DNA from: Streptomyces sp. CB01881
GTDB lineage: Bacteria > Actinomycetota > Actinomycetes > Streptomycetales > Streptomycetaceae
Reading direction: 5' to 3'
DNA length: 64,000 nucleotides
Assembly: GCF_002953255.1 (NCBI RefSeq)
Contig: NZ_CP026498.1
Location: 9,621,605-9,685,604 of the forward strand
The notes under the pieces were generated by a model. It was not told the origin of the DNA. It searched no databases and saw only the letters and a program-made list of their open reading frames with translations. The first letter of the stretch is position 1. Each line of letters begins with the position of its first letter. The translations under genes were made by a program, and so were the position numbers. Of this stretch, positions 24,615 to 32,954 are shown one piece after another.

Positions 24615-26231
24615 TCAGGAGACGAGGGTCTGATCGTCCAGCTCCGTCAGGCGCACGGTGCACAGGCCGCTGCGCTCGGTCTTCACGTCCGTCACCTTGA
24701 GCTGCGTGCCCGGCAGGAGGATGAACTCCTCCTCGCCGGTGAACGCCGAGAAGCTGCGGATGCCCACCGCGCGGGCGGGTTGCACCTCGAAGAGCGTCCG
24801 CTTGCCGCGGCTGCCGAGGAATCCCCGTGCCACGCCGGGCTCGGACGTGCACGAGGAGACGCCCCACCACGTCACGGTCCGCCCCAGCGGGTACTGGGCG
24901 CGCAGGTCCAGCGACACCCCGCGCCACAACGGCTCGGTGCGCAACGGCAGTTGGGACACCGCCGAGAACAGCAGCCGCAGGTAGGGGAGGTACGGGACGA
25001 GCCTGGCCCGGTCCGGGGAGCGCAGCACGGCGTTGATCTCCCGGTAGAACGCGGACTCGCAGGTGTAGAGGTGGAGCGCGGCGATCGCGTCGGCGGAGAG
25101 GCCGCCGGAGGCGCCGTCCACCCGCGCCCGGCCGAACTCGTGCGACTGCCCGACGTGCCGGTCCAGCCCGGCGAGCAGCCCGGCGACCGGGGCGACGGCC
25201 TCGCGGAAATCCATCAGCGGGGTGTCGAACACCCCGGTGATCTCCGGGAGGACGAGCCCCTCGTCCTTGACGCTCGCGAGCCGTTCCAGGTAGAGCTGGT
25301 GCAGCTCCATGGTGGAGGCGATGAAGGCGCCCATGCGTTCGGCGGTGCCGCCGTCCGCCCCGCCGGCCTCCGCGGCGCGCTCGTTCCAGCCCTTGCTCGG
25401 GAGCCAGTCGATCTCGTCGGCGCCCTGGGAGGCGAGGGCCGCGTTCACGGTGGTGAAGTGGTCGTCGTCACAGAAGATGTCGCCCTGCGCGGCGGGGTTG
25501 GCGTGGTCGATGTGCCGGACGTCGACGTCGGGGTACTTCTCCTGGAGCCGGAGGACGACCTTCTTCAGGTTGCGCGCGTGGGCCCCCCACCACGCGAAGA
25601 CGACGCCACGGTCCTCCTCGTCGGCGTCCTGCTTCGCCCTGAGGATCTCCTCGACAATCCGCTCGGCGACGGGCCGCCAGAAGACGGCGTGCCGGTCGGT
25701 CCCCCGTGCCTCGTCGCTGCCGGCGGTGAGCGAGGCGTTCAGCAGCAGGACACCCTGCGTCAGCATCGCCTGGAACCACTCCGGCGGCTGGACGGTGTCC
25801 TCCTTCTTCAGCAGCGCGCGTATGTCGGCGATCGGGGTCTTCTTGGGGATGCCGTACTTCCACATCGCCGCCGCCTTGATGATGCAGCGGATGCTGACGA
25901 CCCTGCCGAACTGGCTGTCCTTCCAGTCGTGGAAGGTGTTGTCGAACATCGCGATGCCGGTGGCGCTCTCCGGCCTCGGGTACGGGTTCTGGCCGAAGAC
26001 CACGACCTTCCACTTGTGCGGCGCGTGGGGCTTGAGCGCCTGGAAGGTCAGTTCGCGGACGGGGACGACCTGCTGGCCGCGGCCCGGGCCGATGAACGCG
26101 GCCGCGTCCGGCTGCGCCTCGATGACCGGCTTCAGCAGCGGGAGCCACGGTTCGCCGCCGCCCGCGAAGAGCTCCGCGAGGGCCAGCGGGTCGGCCGGGT
26201 CGGGCGTGGCGGGGGCGTTGGCATCGCTCAT
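24615..26231 (-). CDS. Uracil-DNA glycosylase-like domain fused to ADP-ribosyltransferase domain
   Basis: 538 residues. Residues about 35-285 follow family-1 UNG along the whole fold: GQNPYP (80-85; normally GQDPYH), LLLNASLT (162-169; LLLNTVLT), VFAWWGAHA (211-219), HANPA (243-247; HPSPL) and IDWLP (274-278; IDWMP). Catalytic Asp is Asn82 and the intercalating Leu is Ala247. Residues about 380-535 match arginine-specific R-S-E ADP-ribosyltransferases: Arg437 in LWRGVSLDL, WWGVSSCTS (455-463), and the E-x-E of FTGEEEF (Glu500, Glu502). It could recognise uracil or damaged DNA and ADP-ribosylate DNA or protein; the target is unknown. Divergent from a macro-domain gene. Confidence 0.88.
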   Translation of the reverse strand: MSDANAPATPDPADPLALAELFAGGGEPWLPLLKPVIEAQPDAAAFIGPGRGQQVVPVRELTFQALKPHAPHKWKVVVFGQNPYPRPESATGIAMFDNTFHDWKDSQFGRVVSIRCIIKAAAMWKYGIPKKTPIADIRALLKKEDTVQPPEWFQAMLTQGVLLLNASLTAGSDEARGTDRHAVFWRPVAERIVEEILRAKQDADEEDRGVVFAWWGAHARNLKKVVLRLQEKYPDVDVRHIDHANPAAQGDIFCDDDHFTTVNAALASQGADEIDWLPSKGWNERAAEAGGADGGTAERMGAFIASTMELHQLYLERLASVKDEGLVLPEITGVFDTPLMDFREAVAPVAGLLAGLDRHVGQSHEFGRARVDGASGGLSADAIAALHLYTCESAFYREINAVLRSPDRARLVPYLPYLRLLFSAVSQLPLRTEPLWRGVSLDLRAQYPLGRTVTWWGVSSCTSEPGVARGFLGSRGKRTLFEVQPARAVGIRSFSAFTGEEEFILLPGTQLKVTDVKTERSGLCTVRLTELDDQTLVS

Positions 26232-26481
26232 GGCGGAGGACTCCGAACTGTCGGACGGTGCTGCGGGAGGGGGACGACCGGCGCGTCGGCCGCTCTCCCC
26301 GTGACGGTTCCGGACACTACGTCAGCCCACCGACAGCCTGCGCCGATGCGGGGATCCGGGCTCTGCGCCGGTCGGCGGGAGCGCCACGGCCGGCGGGAAC
26401 CCGGCCACGAGTACCGGTGTCAGTGGGGCCCGCTAGCTTCGTGACCGGTAGAAGGACCGTGCCTCGAACGGGGAGTGAAGC
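26232..26481. other. Divergent region between UDG-ART and macro-domain genes
   Basis: 250 bases shared by the two starts. The plus gene has GGGGAGTGA before its ATG and the minus gene GGAGTCC-type spacing. No convincing -10/-35 pair or palindrome was found by eye, so shared control is only suggested by the layout. Confidence 0.5.
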
Positions 26482-27159
26482 ATGAGCGTGAACCGCGTAC
26501 AGCCGCCGCTGAAGGTCGTACTGAGCGACGTCAGCACGACGGTGGTGGAGGCGTGGCGGGCGGCGTTCGCCGGCAACCCCGAGATCGCGATCCGCCAGGG
26601 CTCGATCCTCGACCAGCAGGTCGACGCCTGGGTCAGCCCGACCAACTCCCGGGGGCGGATGGACGGCGGGGTGGACGCGGTCGTCAAGCGGCACCTCGGG
26701 GCGGGCATCCAGCTGCGCGTCCAGCGGGCGATCCGCGCCGGGTTCGGGGGGCGGCTCCCGGTGGGGAGCGCGGTCTGCGTGCCGTCCGGGGCGGCCAACC
26801 CGAGGTTCCTGATCTCGGCGCCGACGATGGAGGAGTCCTCGCAGAACGTCAGCGAGACCCTGAACGTCGCCCTCGCGTGCGCCGCCGCGTTCCAGGCGGT
26901 CCACCGGCAGAACGCGCAGACGCCCGGCAGCATCGGCTCGGTGGCGCTGGTCGGCATGGGCGCGCGGACCGGCCGGGTGCCGGCGCGGGTGTGCGCCAAC
27001 CTGATGTGGTCGGGCTACACGCTCTTCAACGACCACTGCTTCGAGGACTACGACGACCTGCGCAGCACGATCGTCGCCCAGCTGGACGACATCGAGAACG
27101 CGCCCGTCGAGAAGCCGGTGCGGATAGCGCCGCCGGCGCGCCGCACCGCCCGGCGCTGA
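26482..27159 (+). CDS. Macro-domain protein (putative ADP-ribose binding or hydrolase)
   Basis: 225 residues. Macro fold: VDAWVSPTNSRGRMDGGVD (48-66) corresponds to the NAAN...GGGVD ADP-ribose loop, with Asn55 and Asp65, and LVGMGARTGRVPA (156-168) to the second phosphate loop. The C-terminal 40 residues are acidic then basic and not conserved. Such proteins bind or remove ADP-ribose from protein or DNA. Placement head-to-head with an ADP-ribosyltransferase gene suggests it reverses or guards against that activity, as DarG does for DarT. The hydrolase activity is inferred. Confidence 0.82.
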   Translation: MSVNRVQPPLKVVLSDVSTTVVEAWRAAFAGNPEIAIRQGSILDQQVDAWVSPTNSRGRMDGGVDAVVKRHLGAGIQLRVQRAIRAGFGGRLPVGSAVCVPSGAANPRFLISAPTMEESSQNVSETLNVALACAAAFQAVHRQNAQTPGSIGSVALVGMGARTGRVPARVCANLMWSGYTLFNDHCFEDYDDLRSTIVAQLDDIENAPVEKPVRIAPPARRTARR

Positions 27160-27181
27160 GCCCGGTGCTGAGCCCGGCGGC

Positions 27182-27218
27182 CGGCCCGAGGTCCGGCCCC
27201 GCGCGGGGTCCGGGCCGA
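27182..27218. terminator. Hairpin between convergent macro and katG genes
   Basis: An inner perfect stem CCCCGC/GCGGGG (27197-27208) is extended by CGG-rich arms outward to CGGCCC and GGGCCG. It lies 23 bases after the macro-gene stop and 32 from the katG stop on the opposite strand. Confidence 0.6.
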
Positions 27219-27249
27219 CCCGGCACGGGGGCCGGCCCGGACACCGCGG

Positions 27250-29481
27250 TCAGGAGAGGTCGAACCGGTCGAGGTTCATCACCTTGTCCCAGGCCGCGAC
27301 GAAGTCCGTGACGAACTTCTCCTTGGCGTCGTCACTCGCGTAGACCTCGGACACCGCGCGCAGTTCGGAGTTCGACCCGAAGATCAGGTCGACGCGGCTG
27401 CCGGTCCACCTGAGCTCGCCGGTGGCGGCGTCGCGGCCCTCGAACGTGGCGGCGTCCTCCGTCGCCGGCGTCCAGGCCGTGCCCAGGTCGAGCAGGTTGA
27501 CGAAGAAGTCGTTGGTCAGGGAGCCGGGGGTCGCGGTGAGGACGCCGAGCGGCGTCTGCCCGTGGTTGGCGCCCAGGACGCGCAGGCCGCCGACGAGGAC
27601 CGCCAGTTCGGGCGTGCTCAGGGTCAGCAGGTTGGCCCGGTCGATCAGCCGGAACTCGGCCGGCAGCTGGTCGCCCTTGGCGATGTAGTTGCGGAACCCG
27701 TCGGAGCCGGGCTCCAGCGCGGCGAAGGACTCGACGTCCGTCTGCTCCTGCGACGCGTCCGCGCGGCCCGGCGTGAACGGGACCTCGATGTCGAAGCCGG
27801 CGTTCCTGGCCGCCTGCTCGACGCCCGCGGCGCCCGCGAGCACCACCAGGTCGGCGAACGAGATCTGCTTCCCCCCGGTCCGCTCCGCGTTGAAGGACGT
27901 CCGGACGCCCTCCAGGGTACGCAGCACCGTCGCCAGCCGGTCGGGTTCGTTGACCTCCCAACCGCTCTGCGGCTGGAGGCGGATGCGTCCGCCGTTGGCA
28001 CCGCCGCGCTTGTCGCTGCCGCGGAAGGAGGAGGCGGCCGCCCACGCGGTGGACACCAGCTCGGACACCGACAGGCCGGAGTCGGCGACCCGGGCCTTGA
28101 GGGCGGCGACGTCCGCGGCGTCGACCAGCGGGTGGGTCACCGCCGGCAGCGGGTCCTGCCAGAGCAGCTGCTCGGTCGGGACCTCCGGGCCGAGGTACCG
28201 CGCGACCGGGCCCATGTCACGGTGGGTCAGCTTGAACCACGCCCGGGCGAAGGCGTCCGCCAGCTCGTCGGGGTTGGCGAGGAAGCGGCGCGAGATCGGC
28301 TCGTAGACGGGGTCGAGGCGCAGGGAGAGGTCGGTCGTGAGCATCGTCGGGGCGTGGCTCTTCGACGGGTCGTGGGCGTCGGGCACGGTGCCGGCCCCGG
28401 CGCCGTCCTTCGGCTTCCACTGGTAGGCGCCGGCGGGGCTCTTGGTCAGCTCCCACTCGTAGCCGAACAGGGTCTCGAAGAAGCTGTTGTCCCAGCTCAC
28501 CGGGGTGGCCGTCCAGGCGCCCTCCAGGCCGCTGGTGATCGTGTCGCCGCCCTTGCCGGTGCGGAAGGTGCTCTTCCAGCCGAGGCCCTGCTGCTCGATC
28601 GGGGCGGCCTCCGGGTCGGGGCCCACGTTGTCCGCCGGCCCGGCCCCGTGGGTCTTGCCGAAGGTGTGGCCGCCGGCGATCAGGGCGACCGTCTCCTCGT
28701 CGTTCATCGCCATCCGGCGGAAGGTCTCCCGGATGTCGCGGGCCGCGGCGATCGGGTCCGGGGTGCCGTTCGGGCCCTCCGGGTTGACGTAGATCAGGCC
28801 CATCTGGACCGCGCCGAGGGGGTTCTCCAGCTCGCGGTCGCCGGTGTAGCGCTCGTCGCCGAGCCAGGTGGTCTCGGGGCCCCAGTAGGTGTCCTCCTCC
28901 GGCTCCCAGGTGTCCTCACGGCCGCCGCCGAACCCGAAGGTGCCGAACCCCATCGACTCCAGGGCGACGTTGCCGGCCAGGATCATCAGGTCGGCCCAGG
29001 AGAGGCTGCGGCCGTACTTCTTCTTCACCGGCCAGAGCACGCGGCGGGCCTTGTCGAGGCTGACGTTGTCCGGCCAGCTGTTGATCGGGGCGAAGCGCTG
29101 CTGGCCGTCGCCGGCACCGCCGCGGCCGTCGCTGATCCGGTAGGTGCCCGCGCTGTGCCACGCCATCCTGATGATGAGCGGGCCGTAGTGGCCGTAGTCG
29201 GCCGGCCACCAGTCGTGCGAGGTGGTGAGCGCCTCCGCGATGTCCCGCTTGACGGCCGGCAGGTCGAGGGCGAGGAACGCCTTGGCGTAGTCGAAAGACC
29301 CGCCGAGCGGGTTGGCCACGGCGGGGTTCTTGGCGAGAACCTTCAGGTTGAGCCGCTCCGGCCACCACTGGCTGTTCCCGCCGCCCTGGGTCGGGTGCAG
29401 GGCCCGCCCGTGGGGGACCGGGCAGCCGCCCGCGTCCTCGGTCTTCGCATCTACGACGATTGCATCGTGGTTCTCAGACAT
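27250..29481 (-). CDS. katG: Catalase-peroxidase KatG
   Basis: 743-residue haem enzyme that destroys hydrogen peroxide and organic peroxides. Distal Arg-Trp-His are in RMAWHSAGTYR; the Trp-Tyr-Met crosslink partners are that Trp, the Tyr in GLIYVNPEG and the Met in RRMAMND. Two peroxidase-like halves are present, the second degenerate as in all KatG. The ATG at 29481 follows GGAAGGA; an upstream in-frame start would add only six residues. No furA/catR regulator gene is adjacent; a palindrome at 29653-29673 may be its operator. Confidence 0.97.
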   Translation of the reverse strand: MSENHDAIVVDAKTEDAGGCPVPHGRALHPTQGGGNSQWWPERLNLKVLAKNPAVANPLGGSFDYAKAFLALDLPAVKRDIAEALTTSHDWWPADYGHYGPLIIRMAWHSAGTYRISDGRGGAGDGQQRFAPINSWPDNVSLDKARRVLWPVKKKYGRSLSWADLMILAGNVALESMGFGTFGFGGGREDTWEPEEDTYWGPETTWLGDERYTGDRELENPLGAVQMGLIYVNPEGPNGTPDPIAAARDIRETFRRMAMNDEETVALIAGGHTFGKTHGAGPADNVGPDPEAAPIEQQGLGWKSTFRTGKGGDTITSGLEGAWTATPVSWDNSFFETLFGYEWELTKSPAGAYQWKPKDGAGAGTVPDAHDPSKSHAPTMLTTDLSLRLDPVYEPISRRFLANPDELADAFARAWFKLTHRDMGPVARYLGPEVPTEQLLWQDPLPAVTHPLVDAADVAALKARVADSGLSVSELVSTAWAAASSFRGSDKRGGANGGRIRLQPQSGWEVNEPDRLATVLRTLEGVRTSFNAERTGGKQISFADLVVLAGAAGVEQAARNAGFDIEVPFTPGRADASQEQTDVESFAALEPGSDGFRNYIAKGDQLPAEFRLIDRANLLTLSTPELAVLVGGLRVLGANHGQTPLGVLTATPGSLTNDFFVNLLDLGTAWTPATEDAATFEGRDAATGELRWTGSRVDLIFGSNSELRAVSEVYASDDAKEKFVTDFVAAWDKVMNLDRFDLS

Positions 29482-29652
29482 GGGAATCCTTCCGTACAAG
29501 GCGGATCACGGTGTTCAGGAACTCGAGCGGTGGAACATCCGGGGAGCGGGCCCCTGTCGTCCCCTGCCGTACTGGGGTCTTTCTGTCCCCAGGCTATCCC
29601 CGGAACCGGTCCCACGATGGACGGATTGCAGGTCGGGAAGCGTGTCAGCCCC

Positions 29653-29673
29653 TATCCGATCGGAAATCGGATA
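29653..29673. promoter_or_regulatory. Perfect inverted repeat upstream of katG
   Basis: TATCCGAT-CGGAA-ATCGGATA: 8-bp arms around 5 bases, 172 bases before the katG start, in the 289-base gap between katG and the regulator gene behind it. It is AT-richer than its surroundings and not hairpin-terminator-like. Operator role inferred. Confidence 0.45.
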
Positions 29674-29770
29674 TCCATTTGATGGGCTTCCGGTTTCCCG
29701 TCGGCCTGAATTGGTGAACCGATATGGGCGGCCTTGCGGGGCGGCCGCGGGGCGCGCCGCCCCCGCCCGG

Positions 29771-32365
29771 TCACGAGGGCGTCGTGGCGCCCGGGCGGGT
29801 GGTGTGGCGGGCGCGGGAGCGACCGTTGTCGGCACTGAGGTCGGTCAGGGCCTCGGTGAGGATCTCGCGGGCCTCGTCGGCGCGGCCCTGCTCGATCAGG
29901 GCGGTGCCCAGCTCGGTGAGCGTCTTGGTCATGGAGTCGGGGCGGCCGACCGCCTCGAAGTGGTCCAAAGCCTGCCGGTAGGCCTTCTCGGCGGCGGGCC
30001 AGCGCTTCAGCGCCGCGCGGTCGAGCCCGAGCTCGTGGGCCGCGAAGGCGGCCATGAGGTGCGGCAGCGGCGAGGACCAGAGCTCCACCAGTTCCAGCGC
30101 CCCGGCCAGGGCGAGCCGGCGGTACTCCACCGCCTCCTCGACCCGGCCGGACTCGCGCAGGCAGTTGGCCGCGCCGCGCAGGGTGACCAGCCGGCCCAGC
30201 AGGGCGGACCGGCTGGACACCGTGGCGAACACCTCGGCGGCCTGGTGGTACGTGTCGATGGCCTCCTGCTGCCGGACCAGGAACCGCAGCGATCCGGCCA
30301 GGTAGATCAGCGCCCAGCCCTCCTGCTCCCGGTCGCCGATCTGCCGGGCCGACTCCAGGGCCTCGCCCGCGAGTTCGGCACCGCGCCGGTACTGGTGGAG
30401 ACAGGTGAAGTAGGTCCAGGCGAGGTAGTTCAGGTGGACGGTCTCGGCGAGGCGGTCGCCGCAGGCGCGGGCCGCGTCGACGGAGAGCTGGAAGACCTCG
30501 GCCCAGATGTCCCAGCTGATGAGCCGGTCCGAGAACCAGTGCATCGCCTCCGCGGTGTCGATGACCTCGCGGTGCCGGCCGGCGGCGAAGGCCTGCCGCA
30601 TGGCGGCCAGCCACTCCGGGCCCTCCTCCTCCAGCCAGCGCGCGGCCTCGCGCAGCGCCCCCGGGGCGATGGCCGATCCCGGTACGGCGCCGAAGCCGCT
30701 GCCGGGGTCCTGGCGGAGCTCCTCACCGGGGCCGGCCCCGCGGGCCTGGGAGCCGGAGCCCGAGCCCGGGTCGGAGCCGGAACCCGAGCCGGGTCCGCCG
30801 TCGGCGACGTCCGGGTCGAAGAGCCGGCCGGCCTCGGTGGCGCGGCGCAGCAGCCAGCCTCCCGCCCGCGCGCGGACGGCGTCGAGACCCTCCGGGGTCT
30901 CCTCGGTGGCGAGCAGCTCGCCCGCGTAGAGCCGGACCAGGTCGTGCAGCCGATAGCGCTCCGGGGTCGACAGCTGGACCAGCCCGGCGTCGGTGAGCTG
31001 CTCCAGGTGCCGCTCGGTCCGCGGGACGGACAGGTCCGCGTAGGCCGCGACCACGGCGGCGGAGACGTCGTACCCGGCGGTGAGGGCGCAGCGGCGCAGC
31101 ACCAGCCGGGTCTCGGCGGGCAGCTTGCGGTAGGAGAGGGCGAAGGCCGGCCGGACGGCCAGGTCTCCGGTCGCCAGCACGTCCAACCGGTCTTCCTCGG
31201 CCGCGAGTTGGCGCACGAGGTGGCCCACGGTCTGCTGCGGGCGGGCGACCAGGCGCTGGCCGGCGATCCGCAGGGCGAGCGGCAGGTAGCCACAGAGACC
31301 GGCGAGCTCGGCGGTGGCCTCGGGCTCGGCGGCGATCCGGTCGGGGCCGGCGATGCGGCCCAGCAGGAGCGCGGCCTCGGCGGGGGTGAGGGCGTCGAGC
31401 CGCAGGCGGTGGACGGATTCGAGCCCCGGCAGGGTGTGCCGGCTGGTGACGATGGTCAGGGCCGGGCCGGAGCCGGGCAGCAGCGGCCGGACCTGGCCCT
31501 CGTCGGCGGCGTTGTCCAGGACGAGGACGAGCCGCCGCTCGCGGACCAGGGCGCGGTAGAGGCCGGCCCGCTCCTCCGTGCCGGCGGGCACCGTGCCGTC
31601 CGCCACACCGAGGGCGCGCAGGATCTGGCCGAGGGCTTCGCGGGCGGTGACGGGCTCGGGGGCCATGCCACGCAGGTCGAGAGAGAGCTGCCCGTCCGGG
31701 AAGAGGTGGGCCAGGGTGTGGGCGGTGTGCAGGGCGAAGGCGGTCTTGCCGAGACCGGGCTGACCACTGATCAGAACGACCCGGGGGCGGGCTGGTTGGC
31801 CCTCCCCGACCCCTTCGCCGTCGCGGGCGGGTAGGCCTTCGCGGGCAGGTGCGCCGTCGCGGGCGGGTGCGCCGTCGGCGGCCAGGGTCCCGATCAGGGC
31901 GAGGGCGTCATCGCGGGCGGTGAAGTCGGCGATGTCGCGGGGCAGGGCCAGGGCGTACGTCCCGGCGTCGCCGCCCCCCGCGGCGGCGGCCACCGTGGGG
32001 GCTGCGGGCGCGGCGGGGGTTGCGGGCGGGGCAGGGACTGCGGGCGCGGCGGGAACGGCGGGTGCGACGGCGGCCGGGGCACCGGCGGCGCGGGCTCCCC
32101 GGGGGCGGCCGGCCCGGGCGGCCTCTTCGAGCGCGGCGGCCCGGCCCAGGTCGAGCCGCAGGGCCCCGGCCAGCGCCTGCACCGTCCGGCGCTGGGGGCC
32201 CCTGGTACGGCCGCGCTCCATGTCCCCGACGGCGCGCAGGCTGATCCCGCTCGCCGCGGCGAGCTCCTCCTGCGTCAGCCCCGCCCGCACCCGGTACCGG
32301 GCCAGCAGGCGGCAGAACTCACCGGCCTCGTCGGTGTCCGCCCCCGTGCCGTCCGGACCAGCCAT
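29771..32365 (-). CDS. XRE-HTH / NB-ARC / TPR regulator (STAND ATPase)
   Basis: 864 residues. An XRE helix-turn-helix at about 15-75 (LTQEELAAASGISLRAVGDMERG) is followed by an Ala/Pro-rich linker, an NB-ARC ATPase with P-loop SGQPGLGKTA, Walker B LVLVLDNA and TSRHTLPG, a winged-helix segment, and a C-terminal half of TPR-like helices with family word ERYRLHDLVRLYA. Common Streptomyces STAND regulator type; the signal is unknown. The ATG at 32365 follows GCGGGGCGG. A Gly/Ser/Pro linker (residues about 545-590) splits NB-ARC from TPR. Confidence 0.88.
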   Translation of the reverse strand: MAGPDGTGADTDEAGEFCRLLARYRVRAGLTQEELAAASGISLRAVGDMERGRTRGPQRRTVQALAGALRLDLGRAAALEEAARAGRPRGARAAGAPAAVAPAVPAAPAVPAPPATPAAPAAPTVAAAAGGGDAGTYALALPRDIADFTARDDALALIGTLAADGAPARDGAPAREGLPARDGEGVGEGQPARPRVVLISGQPGLGKTAFALHTAHTLAHLFPDGQLSLDLRGMAPEPVTAREALGQILRALGVADGTVPAGTEERAGLYRALVRERRLVLVLDNAADEGQVRPLLPGSGPALTIVTSRHTLPGLESVHRLRLDALTPAEAALLLGRIAGPDRIAAEPEATAELAGLCGYLPLALRIAGQRLVARPQQTVGHLVRQLAAEEDRLDVLATGDLAVRPAFALSYRKLPAETRLVLRRCALTAGYDVSAAVVAAYADLSVPRTERHLEQLTDAGLVQLSTPERYRLHDLVRLYAGELLATEETPEGLDAVRARAGGWLLRRATEAGRLFDPDVADGGPGSGSGSDPGSGSGSQARGAGPGEELRQDPGSGFGAVPGSAIAPGALREAARWLEEEGPEWLAAMRQAFAAGRHREVIDTAEAMHWFSDRLISWDIWAEVFQLSVDAARACGDRLAETVHLNYLAWTYFTCLHQYRRGAELAGEALESARQIGDREQEGWALIYLAGSLRFLVRQQEAIDTYHQAAEVFATVSSRSALLGRLVTLRGAANCLRESGRVEEAVEYRRLALAGALELVELWSSPLPHLMAAFAAHELGLDRAALKRWPAAEKAYRQALDHFEAVGRPDSMTKTLTELGTALIEQGRADEAREILTEALTDLSADNGRSRARHTTRPGATTPS

Positions 32366-32937
32366 GTTCCGCCCCGCTACTGCCACTACTTCTGCCCCCA
32401 CTCGTGCCACATCGGCCGTGTGAGGCAGAAGTATGCCCCGTCCGCCCCGGTCCACCACCATCGGCCCAGGTCAGAGCGGTCGAGCCCACCCCGGCGAGAC
32501 GGCCGGCCGGGGTCTCGGGGCGGCAGTTCCACCTCGTGGATCTGCCGGTAGTTCTGCCTGTGGAGGCGGTTGGGGGAGGACCCCGCGGGGCCATCGCCTT
32601 GGCCCCGTTCCGGCAGGCGTGTCCGGGGAGGGGGCCGGCGGGTGGCCGAGATGACGGGTCGGTGCTCGCGCGGGCCGCCCTGCGGGGCGCGCCGGAGGGC
32701 GGCCGTACCGGACGCAGCGTCAGGAACCGCCCCCGGAGGGCGTGTACGGGCGTGTGCGGGCGCGTACGGGCACGGCACGGCACCACCATGCCGCACGGGC
32801 GGGCCCGGGAGCGGCACGGCCGGCCCCGGGCGCGGTGAGGAGCGGCCCGGAGCGGCGGTCCGTCGTGCGCGGCTCGGTCAGTGGTGGGCGGCGAGGTCCG
32901 TCGTGCGCGGCTCGGTCAGTGGTCACCGGTGACTCGG
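32366..32937. other. Intergenic region between NB-ARC regulator and SARP gene
   Basis: 572 bases without a supported gene. Apparent frames are rich in Gly/Arg and lack ribosome sites. The right end, 32857-32954, is a set of direct repeats. Short GGGCG-TGTACGGGCG repeats occur near 32735-32775. No clear promoter for the NB-ARC gene was found. Confidence 0.6.
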
Positions 32938-32954
32938 TCAGTGGTCACCGGTGA
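32857..32954. repeat. Tandem repeats spanning the SARP 3' end
   Basis: A 29-bp word starting GGTCCGTCGTGCGCGG occurs at 32857-32885 and 32895-32923. A 22-bp word, CTCGGTCAGTGGTCACC plus GGTGA, occurs at 32911-32932 and 32933-32954. The stop of the SARP gene lies in the last copy, so earlier copies look like duplicated gene ends. The embedded GTCACCGGTGAC is palindromic. Confidence 0.85.

Noticed and set aside
26475..27311. Alternative 278-codon frame overlapping the macro-domain gene
   Set aside because: Gly/Arg/Pro-rich shadow; the 225-residue frame has a ribosome site and macro-domain motifs.
29500..29770. FurA-type iron box upstream of katG
   Set aside because: The palindrome there does not resemble known actinobacterial FurA boxes and no fur gene is adjacent, so only a generic operator is claimed.
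32404..32954. Small plus-strand genes of 70-160 codons between the NB-ARC and SARP genes
   Set aside because: No ribosome sites, repeat-derived and low-complexity composition.
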